Below the pieces are notes generated by a model. It was not told the origin of the DNA and made no database searches. It saw only the letters and a program-made list of their open reading frames with translations. Below, piece after piece: positions 41,406-53,772 of a DNA stretch of 64,000 nucleotides. How positions within the stretch are numbered: position 1 is the stretch's first letter; the number at the start of each line of letters is the position of its first letter. A program made the translations under genes and the position numbers. Source of the DNA: Hymenopellis radicata (taxonomy: Eukaryota; Basidiomycota; Agaricomycetes; Agaricales; Physalacriaceae); NCBI GenBank assembly GCA_015501595.1, contig JADNRX010000182.1:1-64000 (forward strand). The letters are read 5' to 3'.

Positions 41406-42936
41406 GTTTGCTCCACAGCGATAGAAGACGATTGTGGAATGAAAAGACACGCCAGTAAGTCTTATTTAAGACGGACACAAGATCGACCATCTCGATCGCT
41501 TGGGCTTCAACACGTGGGCGGTATACGCCGAAGAATTCGCTCGAGGTAAGCCATCAGCGAATCAAGATTCGACGATTCCTGGTGTACACCTACACTCCTG
41601 GTTTCTAAATTTCTGTTGTAACGAGAGGGTCTGCACTTTGTAACTCGAGGCACTTAACAGGAGATCCGATACGATGGTTTTACAGAAGTAAGAAACCAAC
41701 ACTGGTGTCTGTGTTTGGGTAAGAACGTGTTTTCCCGGGGAAGCATAAAGTGCGTGTCGATCCTGGATTCGGTGATACTGCGAGTCCACAGTCATTTGCA
41801 TTCCCACCACTAACCTGAGGTCAAAAAGAGTGGTAAGCCCAGATTGAGACAGGTCACAGTAAAATGCAGGAATGCAATACACGCCACATTGGCATTACTG
41901 AGAGGAGGGAAAGGTTGATCGAGGTGAAGGTGGCATAGTATTACTGGAACAGAATCGAGATCCTAAAAGATGGAGTTCGTAAAGCTGTACCGTATACGAG
42001 GAAGTCGTACATGAGGACAAGACTGATCGCCGATCGAAACTTTATGGCACTTGCACTCGTGAGATGATGATCAATTGCCCAGTGGCATCCAAGGAACAGA
42101 AAGAAAGAGTCCACAGTAGCAGGTATGGTGTTAGCGCCCGTAAAGGTAATGAATAGACTGGTTCAAAGAGCTTGAAACGGACTTGACGAGAGTTCAAAAG
42201 GACAGCGAGTTCCTAGTCCCAGGATGGACCCACATCCAGCGACGCTTGCCGTCATTGTCTAAGCTCCATCAGCAAGGAAAATCAGAACAACAGTCCGAAG
42301 CAAGAACACCTTCACCATTTGTGGATCCCGGGGTGGTCACCGGTAAATAACCGAGAGCAGTACCTGGCGGAACGACCTGTCAGTCATGTAACTGAAAGGA
42401 AGTACAACGGAAATGAGGAGATGATGCATACCTATTTTCCAAACAAAATATATATCCTGGTCTGTACCCATAGAACTAGAGACCATTTAGACGTAGAAAT
42501 TGTATACGCTTCATGAACGAGCGATTAGACACATGAGCCACCGAGATTGTTCTGGCTCGTGCGTAAAACGTATGCTTGAGAGTAAGGCGAAGTCTGTATA
42601 GTTGTCTATGCCCGCAAAAGAAACCGCAAGACCTCTTCCAAGGAACTAAGAGAAGACCCGCGCTGCAAAACGGGTCGTGTCTGTCACGTACCGATTTTGT
42701 CAGCACCAGTTGGGTTGCGTTTCACTGCCGACTTACCTTTTCTCCTGCACACGCGACATTCGCGACCACTGCCAAAATTCTCCAGTCACGCTTGCAGCAT
42801 GTAGAAAAGATGAGGGTAAAGCCGAAGGGCCGAAAGTTGCCTAGCTTTTCGGCCCTGAAGCGGCTTTCTCCGGGCCGGCCGGCTTTTGGCTACCACAGCG
42901 TATATCTGCCTACATTTTCCTCCTTTTCCCACCATC
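41406..42936. other. Intergenic, nothing recognised
   Basis: About 1.5 kb upstream of both the Zn2Cys6 gene and the dehydrogenase, hence a shared divergent promoter region. Open frames are short with no motif. Confidence 0.45.
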
Positions 42937-44401
42937 ATGGCGACCAGGTCATCCTCTATCCTCTCGGACTCCGTGAACAATCGGCTGACCCAGATCGCTT
43001 CTCATGTTTTTAGTCAGAAACCTCGTGTCGTTGTATCCAGATCGCTTGGTCCCGACGTGATGCCTCTACTGACTGGACGGGGAGACATCGAGGTGCGTTT
43101 CGATGCCCAGCGCACGCTGTTTCATGCTAAGGAGATGCAGGTTGACATGTGGCCGCATGATGACTCCTGTGATCGGACATGGCTTTTGGAACACGCCAAA
43201 GGCGCGTCTGGTATCCTCGTGATGGTGACCGACAAGGTAAGTTGCGCGAATTCTCGCGTTGACAGATGCTTGAGTTCCCTATCAGGTAGATGCAGAGCTC
43301 CTTGACATCGGTAAGCATGGCCCCTCGTGAATGCTATCTTTCTTTGACATCCTCGCTACAGCTGGGCCTGCCCTTCGCGTAGTGTCCACGATGTCTGTCG
43401 GCTATGGTCAGTGATACACTGCCTGACATAACATCGTTCACATCCGTCTTCCAATAGAACATTTTGATACTTCAGAACTCTCTGAACGCGGTGTTCGTAT
43501 GGGATACACCCCCGATGTTTTGACGGATGCAGGTGCGAAAGCCTTCACGACTATCAAACGACTTGATTAATTCAAACTCCAGTTGCCGACCTCACTGTGA
43601 TGCTGGCGCTCATGGCTGGCCGGAACGCTGGACACACATTCAGTCTCGTCCAATCTGGCCAGGTCAGTTTTTCCTTTCTCTTTTCATCATATCACCGACA
43701 ATGCACCAGTGGCCTCGTCTGCACTGGAGCCCCTTCGCTTTCTGTGGTCCACAACTTTCTACTACTTCGACCTCTCCCGAACGCACCGTAGGCTTCCTCG
43801 GGTTTGGTCGGATCTCTCAGGCCACGCTCACGCGTCTGGTCGCATTTGGCGTTAATCACTGCATCTACTCTTCTCGATCCTCGTCCTCTCCCTCCGAGGC
43901 TCAAACGTCCCGTGATTCAGCCCTCCTTGAGAGACTGCCTACGCTCCAATCCCTTACACCCGTCTCGATGGACACCCTTGCAAAGCAGAGCGATCTGCTC
44001 ATCGTCCTGGCGCCGGGCGGTCCTGAGACTTATCACCTCATCGACGAGCCATTCCTAAAGAAAATGAAGAAAAACGCGGTTCTAGTGAACGCAGCGCGCG
44101 GAACACTGGTTGACTCGGATGCCCTGGCGAAGGCACTGAAAGAGGGATGGATCTGGGGTGCTGGTTTGGACGTCGTTGAAGGCGAGCCGAATGTTCCAGG
44201 AAATCATCCGTTGGTGAACGAACCGAGGTGAGGCAACCTTATTTTCTTGGAAAGTGAAGTATTGATAAGCGTAGATGTGTAACACTCCCCCATATTGGCA
44301 GCGCCACAATCGAGGCGAGGATTGGGATGGCTACACTGGCAGTCAACAACCTCCTTGGCGGTGTTCTGGGACAAGTGATGCCGGCGGAGCTGACTGTCTG
44401 A
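42937..44401 (+). CDS. D-isomer-specific 2-hydroxyacid dehydrogenase (glyoxylate/hydroxypyruvate reductase-like)
   Basis: An NAD(P)H-dependent reductase of 2-oxo acids such as glyoxylate or hydroxypyruvate, probably cytosolic or peroxisomal. Seven exons: 42937-43236, 43286-43310, 43362-43406, 43458-43532, 43583-43662, 43710-44227 and 44275-44401. They join without frame loss into 389 aa. The substrate domain carries VVSTMSVGYEHFD. The nucleotide fold has VGFLGFGRI (GxGxxx motif). Catalytic residues are present: Arg in VNAARGTLVD, Glu in DVVEGEP, His in LPHIGSAT. Introns are 47-51 nt. No clear signal peptide or C-terminal SKL (the end is PAELTV). The exact substrate cannot be told from sequence. 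The gene looks intact, unlike several neighbours. Confidence 0.93.
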
Positions 44402-44785
44402 AAGTAGAACTAGAAGAGATATAGATTATCGCTTATGTATCGATGCACCTCCCTGCTTGACCACCACGACAACTGTACCTAAGTATGATTACACTGGCAT
44501 CCTCTCCAGGGTTTTCACCGTTGGAGTGCTCGCAGTCGTTTTCGTTTCCGCCATCCCAACAATGCTGTCTCGTTCCCCAGCAAACGGCGGGTCGTATACG
44601 GGAATTCAAAAAAAAGAGACTCATCGTTTCATGCGCCTTTATAGTAGATCTGCACTACTCGAAATCTAAATCAAAGAATAAACAATAAATACAGTACGTC
44701 AACGTCCCAAAATGAAAAATCCGGAGAAATCAATAGTAGTTCCATAATGTCGTATTGGGAAAATTATACCATATCCACCGCACCA
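44402..44785. other. Convergent intergenic region
   Basis: About 380 bases between the 3' ends of the dehydrogenase and the kinase-like gene. No gene seen. Confidence 0.5.
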
Positions 44786-46043
44786 TCATGGGAGGGCGCG
44801 GGTCTTGCTCATGAGTCCCCATACGCGAGTGTATCTCCACAAGTCGTCCTTCGAGTATAGGAGCCTCTCTAGTTTATCTAGGCAGTCAGCTGCCGTAGGT
44901 CGTTCCCTTGGATTCGGGCGCATCATTTCGTCCAAGAACGGACGGAATTCTTCTATACCCAGGTGGCCCCGCGAGTCGTCGCGCTAAACAAAAACTCAGA
45001 CATGCAGTCGAAGATTGAATGTGACAGCTACGTACATCGCATAGCTTGAGGAACGTGGCGCCGATGTTGTAGATGTCTAAGGGGAATGGATTGTATGAGG
45101 TTCCATGGGGTTCATTAAACTCGGGCGACGTCTTGATCTGGCAGCGCATGTCCGTTTCTACTGCTGCCTCTAGCCCGGCGGGGTATTCCTTGGTGCCCTC
45201 GAAATCTATTATATAATAGCGCACAAGATTTTCGGTTCGACAGCGCGGCACGGTTGTGAGGAAGGTGAAACCGTCGTCATTGCAGTCTGGGAGTGTAAAA
45301 TGGTGGCCTTTCGGACAGACTTCGGTCGCATCCATCATGAAGTTTAGCGAACATGCGTCTCTGGAGAGTGGGCTGTTAGACGTTTGGGAAGACAGTGAGA
45401 GGTAACCTACCCATGGGCGACGTTGCGTTCATGCATGAAACGTATTCCCTTCATAGAGTTAGAAATGGAACGCAAAGACTAAAAGTGACGCACCTCTAGC
45501 ACTTGATGCAGCGCATCTGCAAATTCTAAGCGACAATGAAATTTCGGACAGTCGAAGCGTTGTAAATAGGGCATGACCATGAAGCACTTCGCATGCTCCT
45601 CGCCTGGAACAGGAAATGAATCAAGCACTGGTACAGTGTGGTTCCTCGGATCCGCCAAAAGCTCTGGCGCTCCAAGACTCTGGGCAACGGCCAACTCTCG
45701 CGTCTTCAGCATCGTAATCTTTATGGCGACTTTGCGTTTTGTGGATGTCTGTACGGCGTCGAGCACTCCGAATGCTGCCGTCTACGTAGAAGCAGTGAAT
45801 AAAGCTGTTGGGAAGAGTATGAGAAAGACATACAGTGCACGCGATCTCATCCTCGAATGTGAAGCCAAAATCTAGGCCCTCCAAGCGCGTTCGTGTGGGG
45901 ATCCAATCCTTGTGGTACCGTGGCCTCAGTTCGTAGCCGCGTTCTTCCAAGTACTTTTGGTGTTTGACCCAGAAGAGCTCTGCTGCGGTGCGGGGTTGGA
46001 CCTCCGATTGGCTCGAATCCGGCTCGTCATACCAGTCCGCCAT
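44786..46043 (-). CDS. Protein-kinase-like (fungal, possibly degenerate) protein
   Basis: Start ATG at 46043 (MADWYDEPDSSQSEVQPRTA); exon 1 is 46043-45834 and exon 2 starts at 45781. Kinase landmarks: KRKVAIKITMLK (VAIK lysine), then YLQRFDCPKFHCRLEFADAL, catalytic loop FMHERNVAHGDACSLNFMMD (H-x-D with the downstream Asn kept), and YYIIDFEGTKEYP, where the DFG glycine is Glu. The C-lobe has PLDIYNIGATFLKLCD and RPNPRERPTAADCLDKLERL. Stop at 44786. It resembles the expanded fungus-specific kinase-like proteins of agaricomycetes. Metal-binding Asp is present, but DFE and the odd HGD loop make activity uncertain. Introns are ~50 nt and all junctions examined keep frame. Confidence 0.8.
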
Positions 46044-47458
46044 GAAGTGGTAAGGGTCGTAAGCGATAGGGAAAAGAGGGTCGTGTAGGTGAAGGAGCGT
46101 AGGTATGTGGTGGTATAAAACCCCTGTTTTTTCGGAAGACGTTGGTCCGCCCGGCTTCCTTTCTGTCGGTAACGGAAAGGACGTGTGTTTTGTCGCAAAA
46201 AATGGACGCGTAGAGTGTCTACCACGTTACAGAAACTGCTCGCAGTTTTAGAACATGATCGTCAAGGAAAAGCTTAGCTAGGTGGCTGTGCTAAGCAAAG
46301 ATCGTCCGGTCCTTGCCGCCGGCATCCGACGCAGAGGGCCACTATTTCTTGGGATGTATATGTGATACGACGCCAATGCGCCCAATAACACCGTTCAGAA
46401 AACGTGCACTAGTGCCGCGCCGCCCTACTGTTGGTCCCAGCTGCAAGCAGATAGGAAGAAGAAAGGCAACCATTCAGGATCAGGATCGAAGCGTCTTGCT
46501 TTCCCTCTTCCACCCATAGGAGACTTCGCATTGCTCGATTGTTGGTGTTTTCCACTTCTCCTTTCCGGTTAGTAACCGACGTATGTTTCTACAGCTCTAG
46601 GCCGTGATGCAGTCTCACCGACAAGTAAGTAATACGAAGGCTTAGATCATCGTTATTCATCGCAGCTTGAAATCGCTACTTCACGAGGATTCCCCAATGA
46701 CATGAGCTACTCCTCATGTTTCTCAATTCTCATTTCGAGCTAGAACAAGCTGCTGTCTGGACGGAGCGGAAAACTTCATGGGGCTCTCATGCCTCATGAG
46801 CTTCCGTTCTCCGTCTATCCAGTGGGGACGATCCCATTGTTGTTCGACTCCCTCTAGATAGAGGTGCTCCGGATCGTATTGCGTTTTGCAGCTAACTGCC
46901 TGGTGGGCTGCTGCGAGGCTAGGTGGTTGGATGAGTCCGTCCAATATCAAGAGCGTACTTATCATTCTCAACCTCTCCCAAGGTTTGCTCCAAAGGCCTC
47001 CAGACGTACGACATGTCCAGCGCCACACGTGCGCCCACACGGTAAATTGCTTGTGTCCGATCCAGTTCACCTGGAAGCACGGCTCTTTATGCAGCCGAAA
47101 CGCTTCTAGTCTTTTGGAGTGTACTATGCCGCTATTCCTCCGTTCTTCGCGGTGCTCTCTGTCTCTCAGACTTCGTAGTCGACCATACTTCGCGCTCCAC
47201 GCGTTACCACTGACATTCTGTGATTGCTGGTTCTGCTGGACAATCATTGAAGAATCAGTGCCAGGGGACACGAGACCTGCTCGTTATTTGTTCCTCGCTT
47301 ACTGCGTCCTTCATAATCCCCTAATCTATCCCCACTTCAAAGAGACATTCGTCACGAGTACAAAGTTTCTACCTCATCGGAGGCTTCTGAAGTCAGTCTA
47401 TATCCCCCCAACGTAGTATAAAGTGTGCCTTCATCCCGCAGATCTTTCAGTATACACG
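46044..47458. other. Intergenic with long but unsupported frames
   Basis: A 182-codon minus frame (47271-46723) and a 176-codon plus frame overlap each other. Neither shows a domain or intron pattern, and I do not call either. GTATAAAG at about 47416-47423 is a likely TATA box for the next gene. Confidence 0.4.
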
Positions 47459-47919
47459 ATGTTTACGCCAATGCTCCTTACCCTTGTCTTTGCATTTCTC
47501 CCAGCAGCCCTCAGCGGTCAAGGTACGCCACGTATGCTCTTCTGGTATCTGCTGTCCTTACTGTTTTGGCGCCTATAAGTCGCGACATGGTACAACCCCG
47601 GAAACGGAAACAAGGGCGCATGCGGCGTGTACAGTCAAGATTTCGAGCTCGTGGTCGCCGTTCCTGCCTGGGCCTACAAGCAACATTCTAGTTGCTGGAA
47701 GCGGGTCAACATTCAGCGTAACTGCATTCCTTTTTACGTCACGCAGTCTTGTCGATGTAACATGCCCTCCAAATAGACGGTGGCTCCTCCATTCAGGCGA
47801 CCGTGGTTGACCTGTGTCCTAGTTGTGAACCTGGCCACGTTGACCTGTCTCCTGGGGCGTTTAAGAGGCTTGCATCGTTGGCGGAGGGGGAGATACCTAT
47901 CACTTGGGCGCTGATGTGA
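47459..47919 (+). CDS. Secreted RlpA-like double-psi beta-barrel (expansin/barwin-like) protein
   Basis: A 114-aa protein from three exons: 47459-47522, 47580-47717 and 47777-47919. The signal peptide is MFTPMLLTLVFAFLPAALSG, followed by a short mature domain. Mature landmarks: ATWYNPGNGNKGACGVYSQD, VVAVPAWAYKQHSSCWKRVN, then ATVVDLCPSCEPGHVDLSPG and AFKRLASLAEGEIPITWAL. The Gly-Ala-Cys-Gly, Cys, and Cys-x-x-Cys pattern and HVDLSP are the core of single-domain DPBB proteins abundant in agaricomycetes. The proposed role is extracellular, in cell-wall interaction or polysaccharide loosening; some relatives inhibit proteases. No binding module is fused. All splice junctions keep frame. Confidence 0.88.
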
Positions 47920-49044
47920 AATTGGCAAACCATATACCTTACTTATAGTATCGTATCAATCGCCTCTAAGTTTCAGCACTCGTAGTAGACCGCAAGATGT
48001 CGGCATTTCCTGCACACCGTCCCCCCAGTAGGTGTCGGGCGATATGTACATAGAATCAGCTGCATGATCGCATCTTACACTTCAATCGAGAAAACCTCTA
48101 AACTGCAGGTAACCAAGAGCATCACCCCGCACGCTCGTAGGTACCGAACAAGTCGGAGGGTGGATCAGTGAAGTGACGTCACAGGACTATTAGTATTCTT
48201 GCTTCCTCCCCTCACTCAGACGAACGACCCCATCTCACCCGACCGTCACTTCATGCTCCCGATTATCACGGTGCTGGGAGTTTCTTTCGTCGATATCCCG
48301 CAATATGTGCATCGTTTAACTCCAGTGCTAATCATATCTGCTTTTAAACGCAAACCTCGTCGCGTAAGTAGTCTCCACTGGATCCAAAATTGTCCTGGTG
48401 ATAGCGGGTTTGTGGGCTCCAGCTTCATGCGTACTCTACGCTTCTCGTCCTGGGCGTCTGATTGCCCCACTTAGCTGCCATTGAACGTGATCACGAGTTA
48501 AAGAGCCGAGACTGATGGGGGACAGCGGGTCTCTGAAAACGGGGAAGATTCTTTCTGGTGCCGCACCATAAATTCACGTCTCTCGAGGTCTCTCGGGAAT
48601 GTGAGGTGGAACTTCAAGGAAGTCTTTTTACGGATTTGATTTGATTCATTTAGCTTCCCAGGATCAGCCGCCGTGCCGACCATTCTCTCGGCGTCCGGCG
48701 GCAACGTACCAACCACCGAGGCAACGACCATCGGTCTCGATCACACCGGTCCCAGAGTTGCTAGGGTAGGTCGGTGCACTCCACCGACCGTGGTCGCATT
48801 GAGACTGATGAAGCCCGAGCAGTACACTTCTCCGCAGCTGGTCATGCAGGGAATTCGACATTAGAATAGATTGGCGAATCTGGCGGGACGTACTCCGGAT
48901 CTGTAGGCGGGTAACACGCGCAATTTCAATAGGTCTGTGATGATAACACAGATCTAATCATGAACACATATGTCTCTTTCAGGGCTCAGGTCTTCCTTCG
49001 GTCATTTCTCTTTCCTACCCCCACCACCGTCTGTCTTTCGCATA
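47920..49044. other. Intergenic, nothing recognised
   Basis: About 1.1 kb, including the promoter of the DUF6534 gene. Frames near 48200-48730 have no recognised features. Confidence 0.4.
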
Positions 49045-50873
49045 ATGTCGACGTCGTTGCTCGCTCTTCCCCCGGACGTGACCATCGACAACACGCTCGG
49101 CGCCGTCCTGGTTGGCTTCGCAGTAGCGTGTTGTGTATATGGCATTCTCATTACCCAAGTTTTCTCGTACTTCTCGCGGTATCCATTAGATCGTTTGGTG
49201 TATAAATTTCTGGTGCGTTGGCCGCATTTCCTCTATGTCCCCACTCACTGTATTTTAGGTCCTTTTGATTCTGTACGTGTTCAAGCCTTAGGCGCGATGA
49301 TGGCCCTCATCGACCAGAACAGGGTACTGGAGACTGCCGACCAAGCTCTTATAGGGCACATCATCTACTATTATTCAATATCGAACTTTGCCAACTTTAT
49401 TGTCCTGCTGCAAGCATCAGTGACATGGTACGCCCTCCATCCGCTGGATTTCCTCAACACTTACTTTTCCCAGGTCCTTCATTGTGTGTCCTCATTCGTC
49501 TTCTCTTCCACGCGCTCAACATTCCTCTTCTCCAGTTACAACAAACTATTGGGGTAAGTCCACCATTATGGGATACTGTCGGCCGTCCTAACGTCGCGTC
49601 CACTATGCCTTTAGGCAATCGTCGGGGCTATTGTGAAAACGTACGGGCGCCATATTATTCCGTGTTCCGGATCAACTGAGCATTCGCACCCCAGATCCTT
49701 CGCGCTACGCGTATGGCGATGTGAGTGCCTCTCATATTGAGACCGTCGGAGGTGGCAGGCTAACGACGCTGGACCCGCAGTTAGTGAAAAGAATATCTGG
49801 GTTACAGGTTTCATAGTACGTAATTTCTTGGACGAGCGAAGAATCATACTCATCAGCATCAGATTGCACTAACTTACGGGCAACTTGGTGCGTCCTTCGC
49901 ACTCTTTCAGAGTCATAAAAGTCTGACTGTTGGAATCAGGTCTCGCCATGGGTATGTGGTTGATGTATACACTGTAGTTCTCAACGCCTCATCGCATTGC
50001 ACATAGCCTTTACCATCAAAGCGTACGTCGCCCGTATACCTATTCTCCTTGAATGTGACCTTCGACGTAGTTTCGCGCTTCCCGGTGTCTTTCAAGTAGT
50101 CCATCTTCGGGTCGGTTCAATCAATCCATCTTCACGGTGTTCTTCACAGTTACTCTATAGACGCTGGGAACGACAGCTCTGGGCGTTGGCGTGCTTACAG
50201 ATCTTGTAACCGCCTTGTCCCTCACCTACTTCCTGAACAGACTACGAACTGGGTATCGTCAGTACGTGCTCAGATCCGACATATATCCAGGATTACTGAC
50301 GGAGCAACGCTCAGATCGGACACATTAGTGAACAGTCTTGTGCGCTATGCTATCAACACGGGCGCGTTCACGGGGTACGCTCTCCTCGTGCTCTACCACA
50401 CTAATTTGACGCCTTGGTTACACTTCCAGTGCCATTAGTGTGACTACACTAGCTCTTGTGAGTTGCTTTCTCCGGTTCGATACCACGGCCTTAACGGCGT
50501 TGTCGTCGCAGTACAACATCATGCCGAACAACCTGATTTTCATCGCGTGCTTCTTTGTATTAAGCAAGTGTAAGTCTCGTCCCTCGCCTCCCCGACGGCG
50601 AGCTAATCGCATTATCAGTATACGCAATATCCTTCATGGCGACGTGAGCATTTTTTTCTCCCGCGGCCACTGCTGAAGCTCAATCGCCCATTCAGATTAA
50701 ACACTCGGCGGATCGTACGCGGACAAGGTACGGATAAACAGGGAACCACCACGAATAATACCAACATGTTCCATCTGGGCACGCGTATGCCTAGCATGGG
50801 TCCCGTGGACATGGGCTCGTGGCGGGACGTCGACCATGGAGGAAGTGGAAGTGATCAGAAGGTCGGTTGCTAG
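49045..50873 (+). CDS. DUF6534 multi-pass membrane protein
   Basis: A seven-helix membrane protein of the agaricomycete DUF6534 family, function unknown. It starts MSTSLLALPPDVTIDNTLGA and helix 1 is VLVGFAVACCVYGILITQVF. Further blocks are FSRYPLDRLVYKFLV, then LETADQALIGHIIYYYSISN, FALRVWR and SEKNIWVTGFIV. Next come IALTYGQLGASFALFQ, TTALGVGVLTDLVTALSLTY with FLNRLRTGYRQ, SLVRYAINTGAFTG, and IMPNNLIFIACFFVLSK. The tail is YAISFMATLNTRRIVRG, hydrophilic, ending DQKVGC with TAG at 50871-50873. At least eight introns are implied. The segment around 49458-49530 (third helix, SLCVLIRLLFHALNIPLLQL) does not join cleanly and may hold one lost base. Confidence 0.72.
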
Positions 50874-51637
50874 GGTAACGTTCTCCAGGATTTGAGAGTC
50901 ACCGTTTCGCAGGGCTCACAAAATGAAGAATTTCCGATGAATTCCTTCTATAGACCACCGAAGTGAGTGTTCCAGCTGCGCTCATTGATTGATGCTGAAC
51001 CACATTGGCATAAGCAGACTGCGATATGAGGAGGGTATTGCCATATAGTGATGAGTCTCAGTCTTGGTGCGAGCGCCACTTAGGTATAATTGTAGTTTTA
51101 GTTTCTGTCTTTACTGTATCGTTCTATCGTGTAGACACTGCTCTTCCTGTGCGGCTTTATAGCATTCCGAAATAATTCGTTCCTTTGCCTTCTCGACCGG
51201 CCATTTTCCAACTCAAGCACGCGGACTTGAGCCGAGATGAGGACCGTCGCTACTTTAACGTAACAATTCGGAGGCAGTAGGACTCCTTCCAGTCACCTCG
51301 GCACAGAGATAACAGCCAGCCTGCTATGCCAGTGAACTTGTACGAGGGCTACAACAAGTTAGCTTCCTGATTCGCGTACGCCACACCCGCCCCGCCCATT
51401 AAGTCGTTCAATCCCCAATTCGGCGATTTCAGTACTGAAAGAACGCTGACAGTTCCTCCCGCCGTACTCTGTCATCAGTGGCGCTGTCGGACTTCGGAAG
51501 AAGGTACAGGAATCCACTTTCGGGAGTGGCGTGTTGGTGCCGAACGCGTGAGCTCTAAGTCGCTGTAAACATGATGCATCGTTTCATTGAATGAGAAACA
51601 TGCGATTGATCATGATACAAAACGAGATAACGTAAGG
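50874..51637. other. Intergenic, nothing recognised
   Basis: About 760 bases between convergent genes with no supported feature. Confidence 0.45.
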
Positions 51638-52436
51638 CTACAGTAGGAAGCAAGTAGGAAGTAAAAATACAGTGTTTGGCATGCCATCGATGAGAGCTAT
51701 GATTATGTTTCGCGCGTCGGAGGAAATGTGATCTTCATCTACCCAATCTATCTCCAACTGCGGGGCAGATATAGTTATACGAGCGGTAGAAGAAGTGGTT
51801 TCAGCTGTAGTAATCGGCTCTACTGTAGAAGGGGCAGGTAACAGCTTTGGGGGCAATCCAGTAAGCATCTCGAAGACGACCTTTCCTAATTCATGGAGGT
51901 CAGAATTCGTCTGAAGACATGGCGTCAACGAACGAAGAGAACAGGCGTAAACTTAAGCGCACTGTTTTCGATATCTCCTGTCTAGATCCGAGGCGCTTCG
52001 CCTCGAATAACCCTTGGACCTTGATGTTTCATCGGAGAAGAGGCGGATATTCTTCAAGTTCAGGTTTGCCAAATAGATATGTATTTTAAAATGGCGTTAC
52101 CGCAGCGCGTTTCAAGAGATCCCGAAGTGATCCCCCATGCGCGTAGTCCATAACCATGTAGATGTACGTAGTATCTTGGAATGCACTCCACAGACCAACG
52201 ATGAACGGATTGTCTCCTCGCAGTGCTTTAAGCAGAAACACCTCGTCATTTGTCGCTTCAACATGCCCAAGCGGTACAAGAGCAGCCTTTCTGAATCCAC
52301 GAACTGCATAGAAGCGTTTATTCAAACGAGAGCGAACTTTGAAGTTAAGACTCGTTGGCAACAGAGTACGACTGGCCGAGATAGATTCCAGTTCCAGTGG
52401 CTTTGAGAGGGACGAGATCTGGTAGCTTGTGCCCAA
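51638..52436 (-). pseudogene. Protein kinase remnant
   Basis: The N-lobe-like part reads RLNKRFYAVRGFRKAALVPL, NDEVFLLKALRGDNPFIVGL, WSAFQDTTYIYMVMDYAHGG, SLRDLLKR, i.e. the end of the N-lobe and the hinge. A degraded block, NLKNIRLFSDETSRSKGYSR, lies where the catalytic and DFG loops should be. No HRD or DFG can be read. Downstream, HELGKVVFEMLTGLPPKLLP resembles the C-lobe DxWSLGxxxYEMLTG region. Frames change between blocks and stops intervene. It may extend upstream to about 52855 (RTLENYYLPLVRNYI). It is most likely a dead relative of the lineage-specific kinases. Confidence 0.5.
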
Positions 52437-53772
52437 ATATCGTAGGTGTTGGCGTTTCCCGAAGGCATTTGTCTTCGAGGATTGGTGGGAGACGAGGGAA
52501 CCGAGACAGCCGTGTCCTCACCATCTAGGTATCGCAGTTATACGCCGTGAGGACCTTGTTCAGTGTTTAGAAGGAAATCTGGATGAGGTAAGATCACCAA
52601 TCCAATGCACTGGCGACATGCTGGATGGAACGGAGTCGGAACAGTGTTCCGCGATCACGATGGATATCAGTCGATGCGCAGAGGCGGTCCGACGTGATCC
52701 CAGCTAGCAGGAGAGATGATATAGTTGCGAACAAGCGGGAGGTAATAGTTTTCCAACGTTCGGAATCCAGTCAAGCGCGATGGTAGCAAACGTGATAGGG
52801 AAACGTGACCATAGGTTCGATTACCGGGCCGCGTCCCGGCTTCCACTCCCATCATTACGGGCGCGGCGCAGAGACGACTCTTTGTCCTGGCGAAAGCTGA
52901 TATTTTTTCTAAGAAGGCGTGTACCCTTCATTCTGACTTTTGTGTCTTCTCTGACATAACCTCGTTCAGAATTTCCCATTTGTCAGAGCTGGAACGTTGC
53001 ATGGCCGCACTGCATGCTGGGATAGCTGCCCAAGCATCTCGAAGCACTGCCTGGTGGATACGTGGAATGCGTTCTTCCTAACTACTTCTCACCACGGCTT
53101 CCCGTGTCCCGACACCCATTGAGGGCAGGCCGATCTCGTGGCACTGGTACGTATAGACTTCTTCTTATCAATAATCATCATCGTGAACGCGCGTTGAAGG
53201 GCTGCAATACAGCCATACACCTTTTTCGGACTCTAAGATGAATCGTATTCGCTGATCACTCGTTATGTCTGTCATGTACTACTAGATTGGGACATACTAA
53301 CGCTCCCACAGGTATGGAATACTATGTGCCTTCTTATCTGCATCTTGCTGTTCGACTGACGCACTCGCCGCAGTCAGCTGTGTAGCTATCATGGGACTGA
53401 TCTTCCGATATGAAGGAATCTTCGGGTAAGGAAGCTTCTGGCAGTTGACGGTGGCTGAATTGAACAGCTCTTCCACCGCCACTGCGAACTCTTATTGACG
53501 CCCAGCATGCCTGTGAATCACTGAATGCCTTCCCTTTAGCATTCTCTCCACATACTGCGAAGAGTCCATCGCAGCATGGGCTAGAGGTGGAGACCACGGA
53601 CGAGGCCCCGAGTCCCCGGACCGTCACAAAATAGCAATCCTCGAGATCTCGTGGAGGCGCTACATCGGACCCTGTTATCGGTACCCGTCAATAATGCAAG
53701 TATTTGGCGTCTGTGCTTGCATTATGTGTTGATCATCTATGACAGAGTTGTGACTGTGGACGCCTTCTGAGA
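52437..53772. other. Unassigned
   Basis: About 1.3 kb. It may include upstream exons of the kinase remnant. Nothing else recognised. Confidence 0.35.

Noticed and set aside
46723..47271. 182-codon minus frame as a gene
   Set aside because: A plus frame of equal length overlaps it, and neither has motifs, introns or family resemblance.
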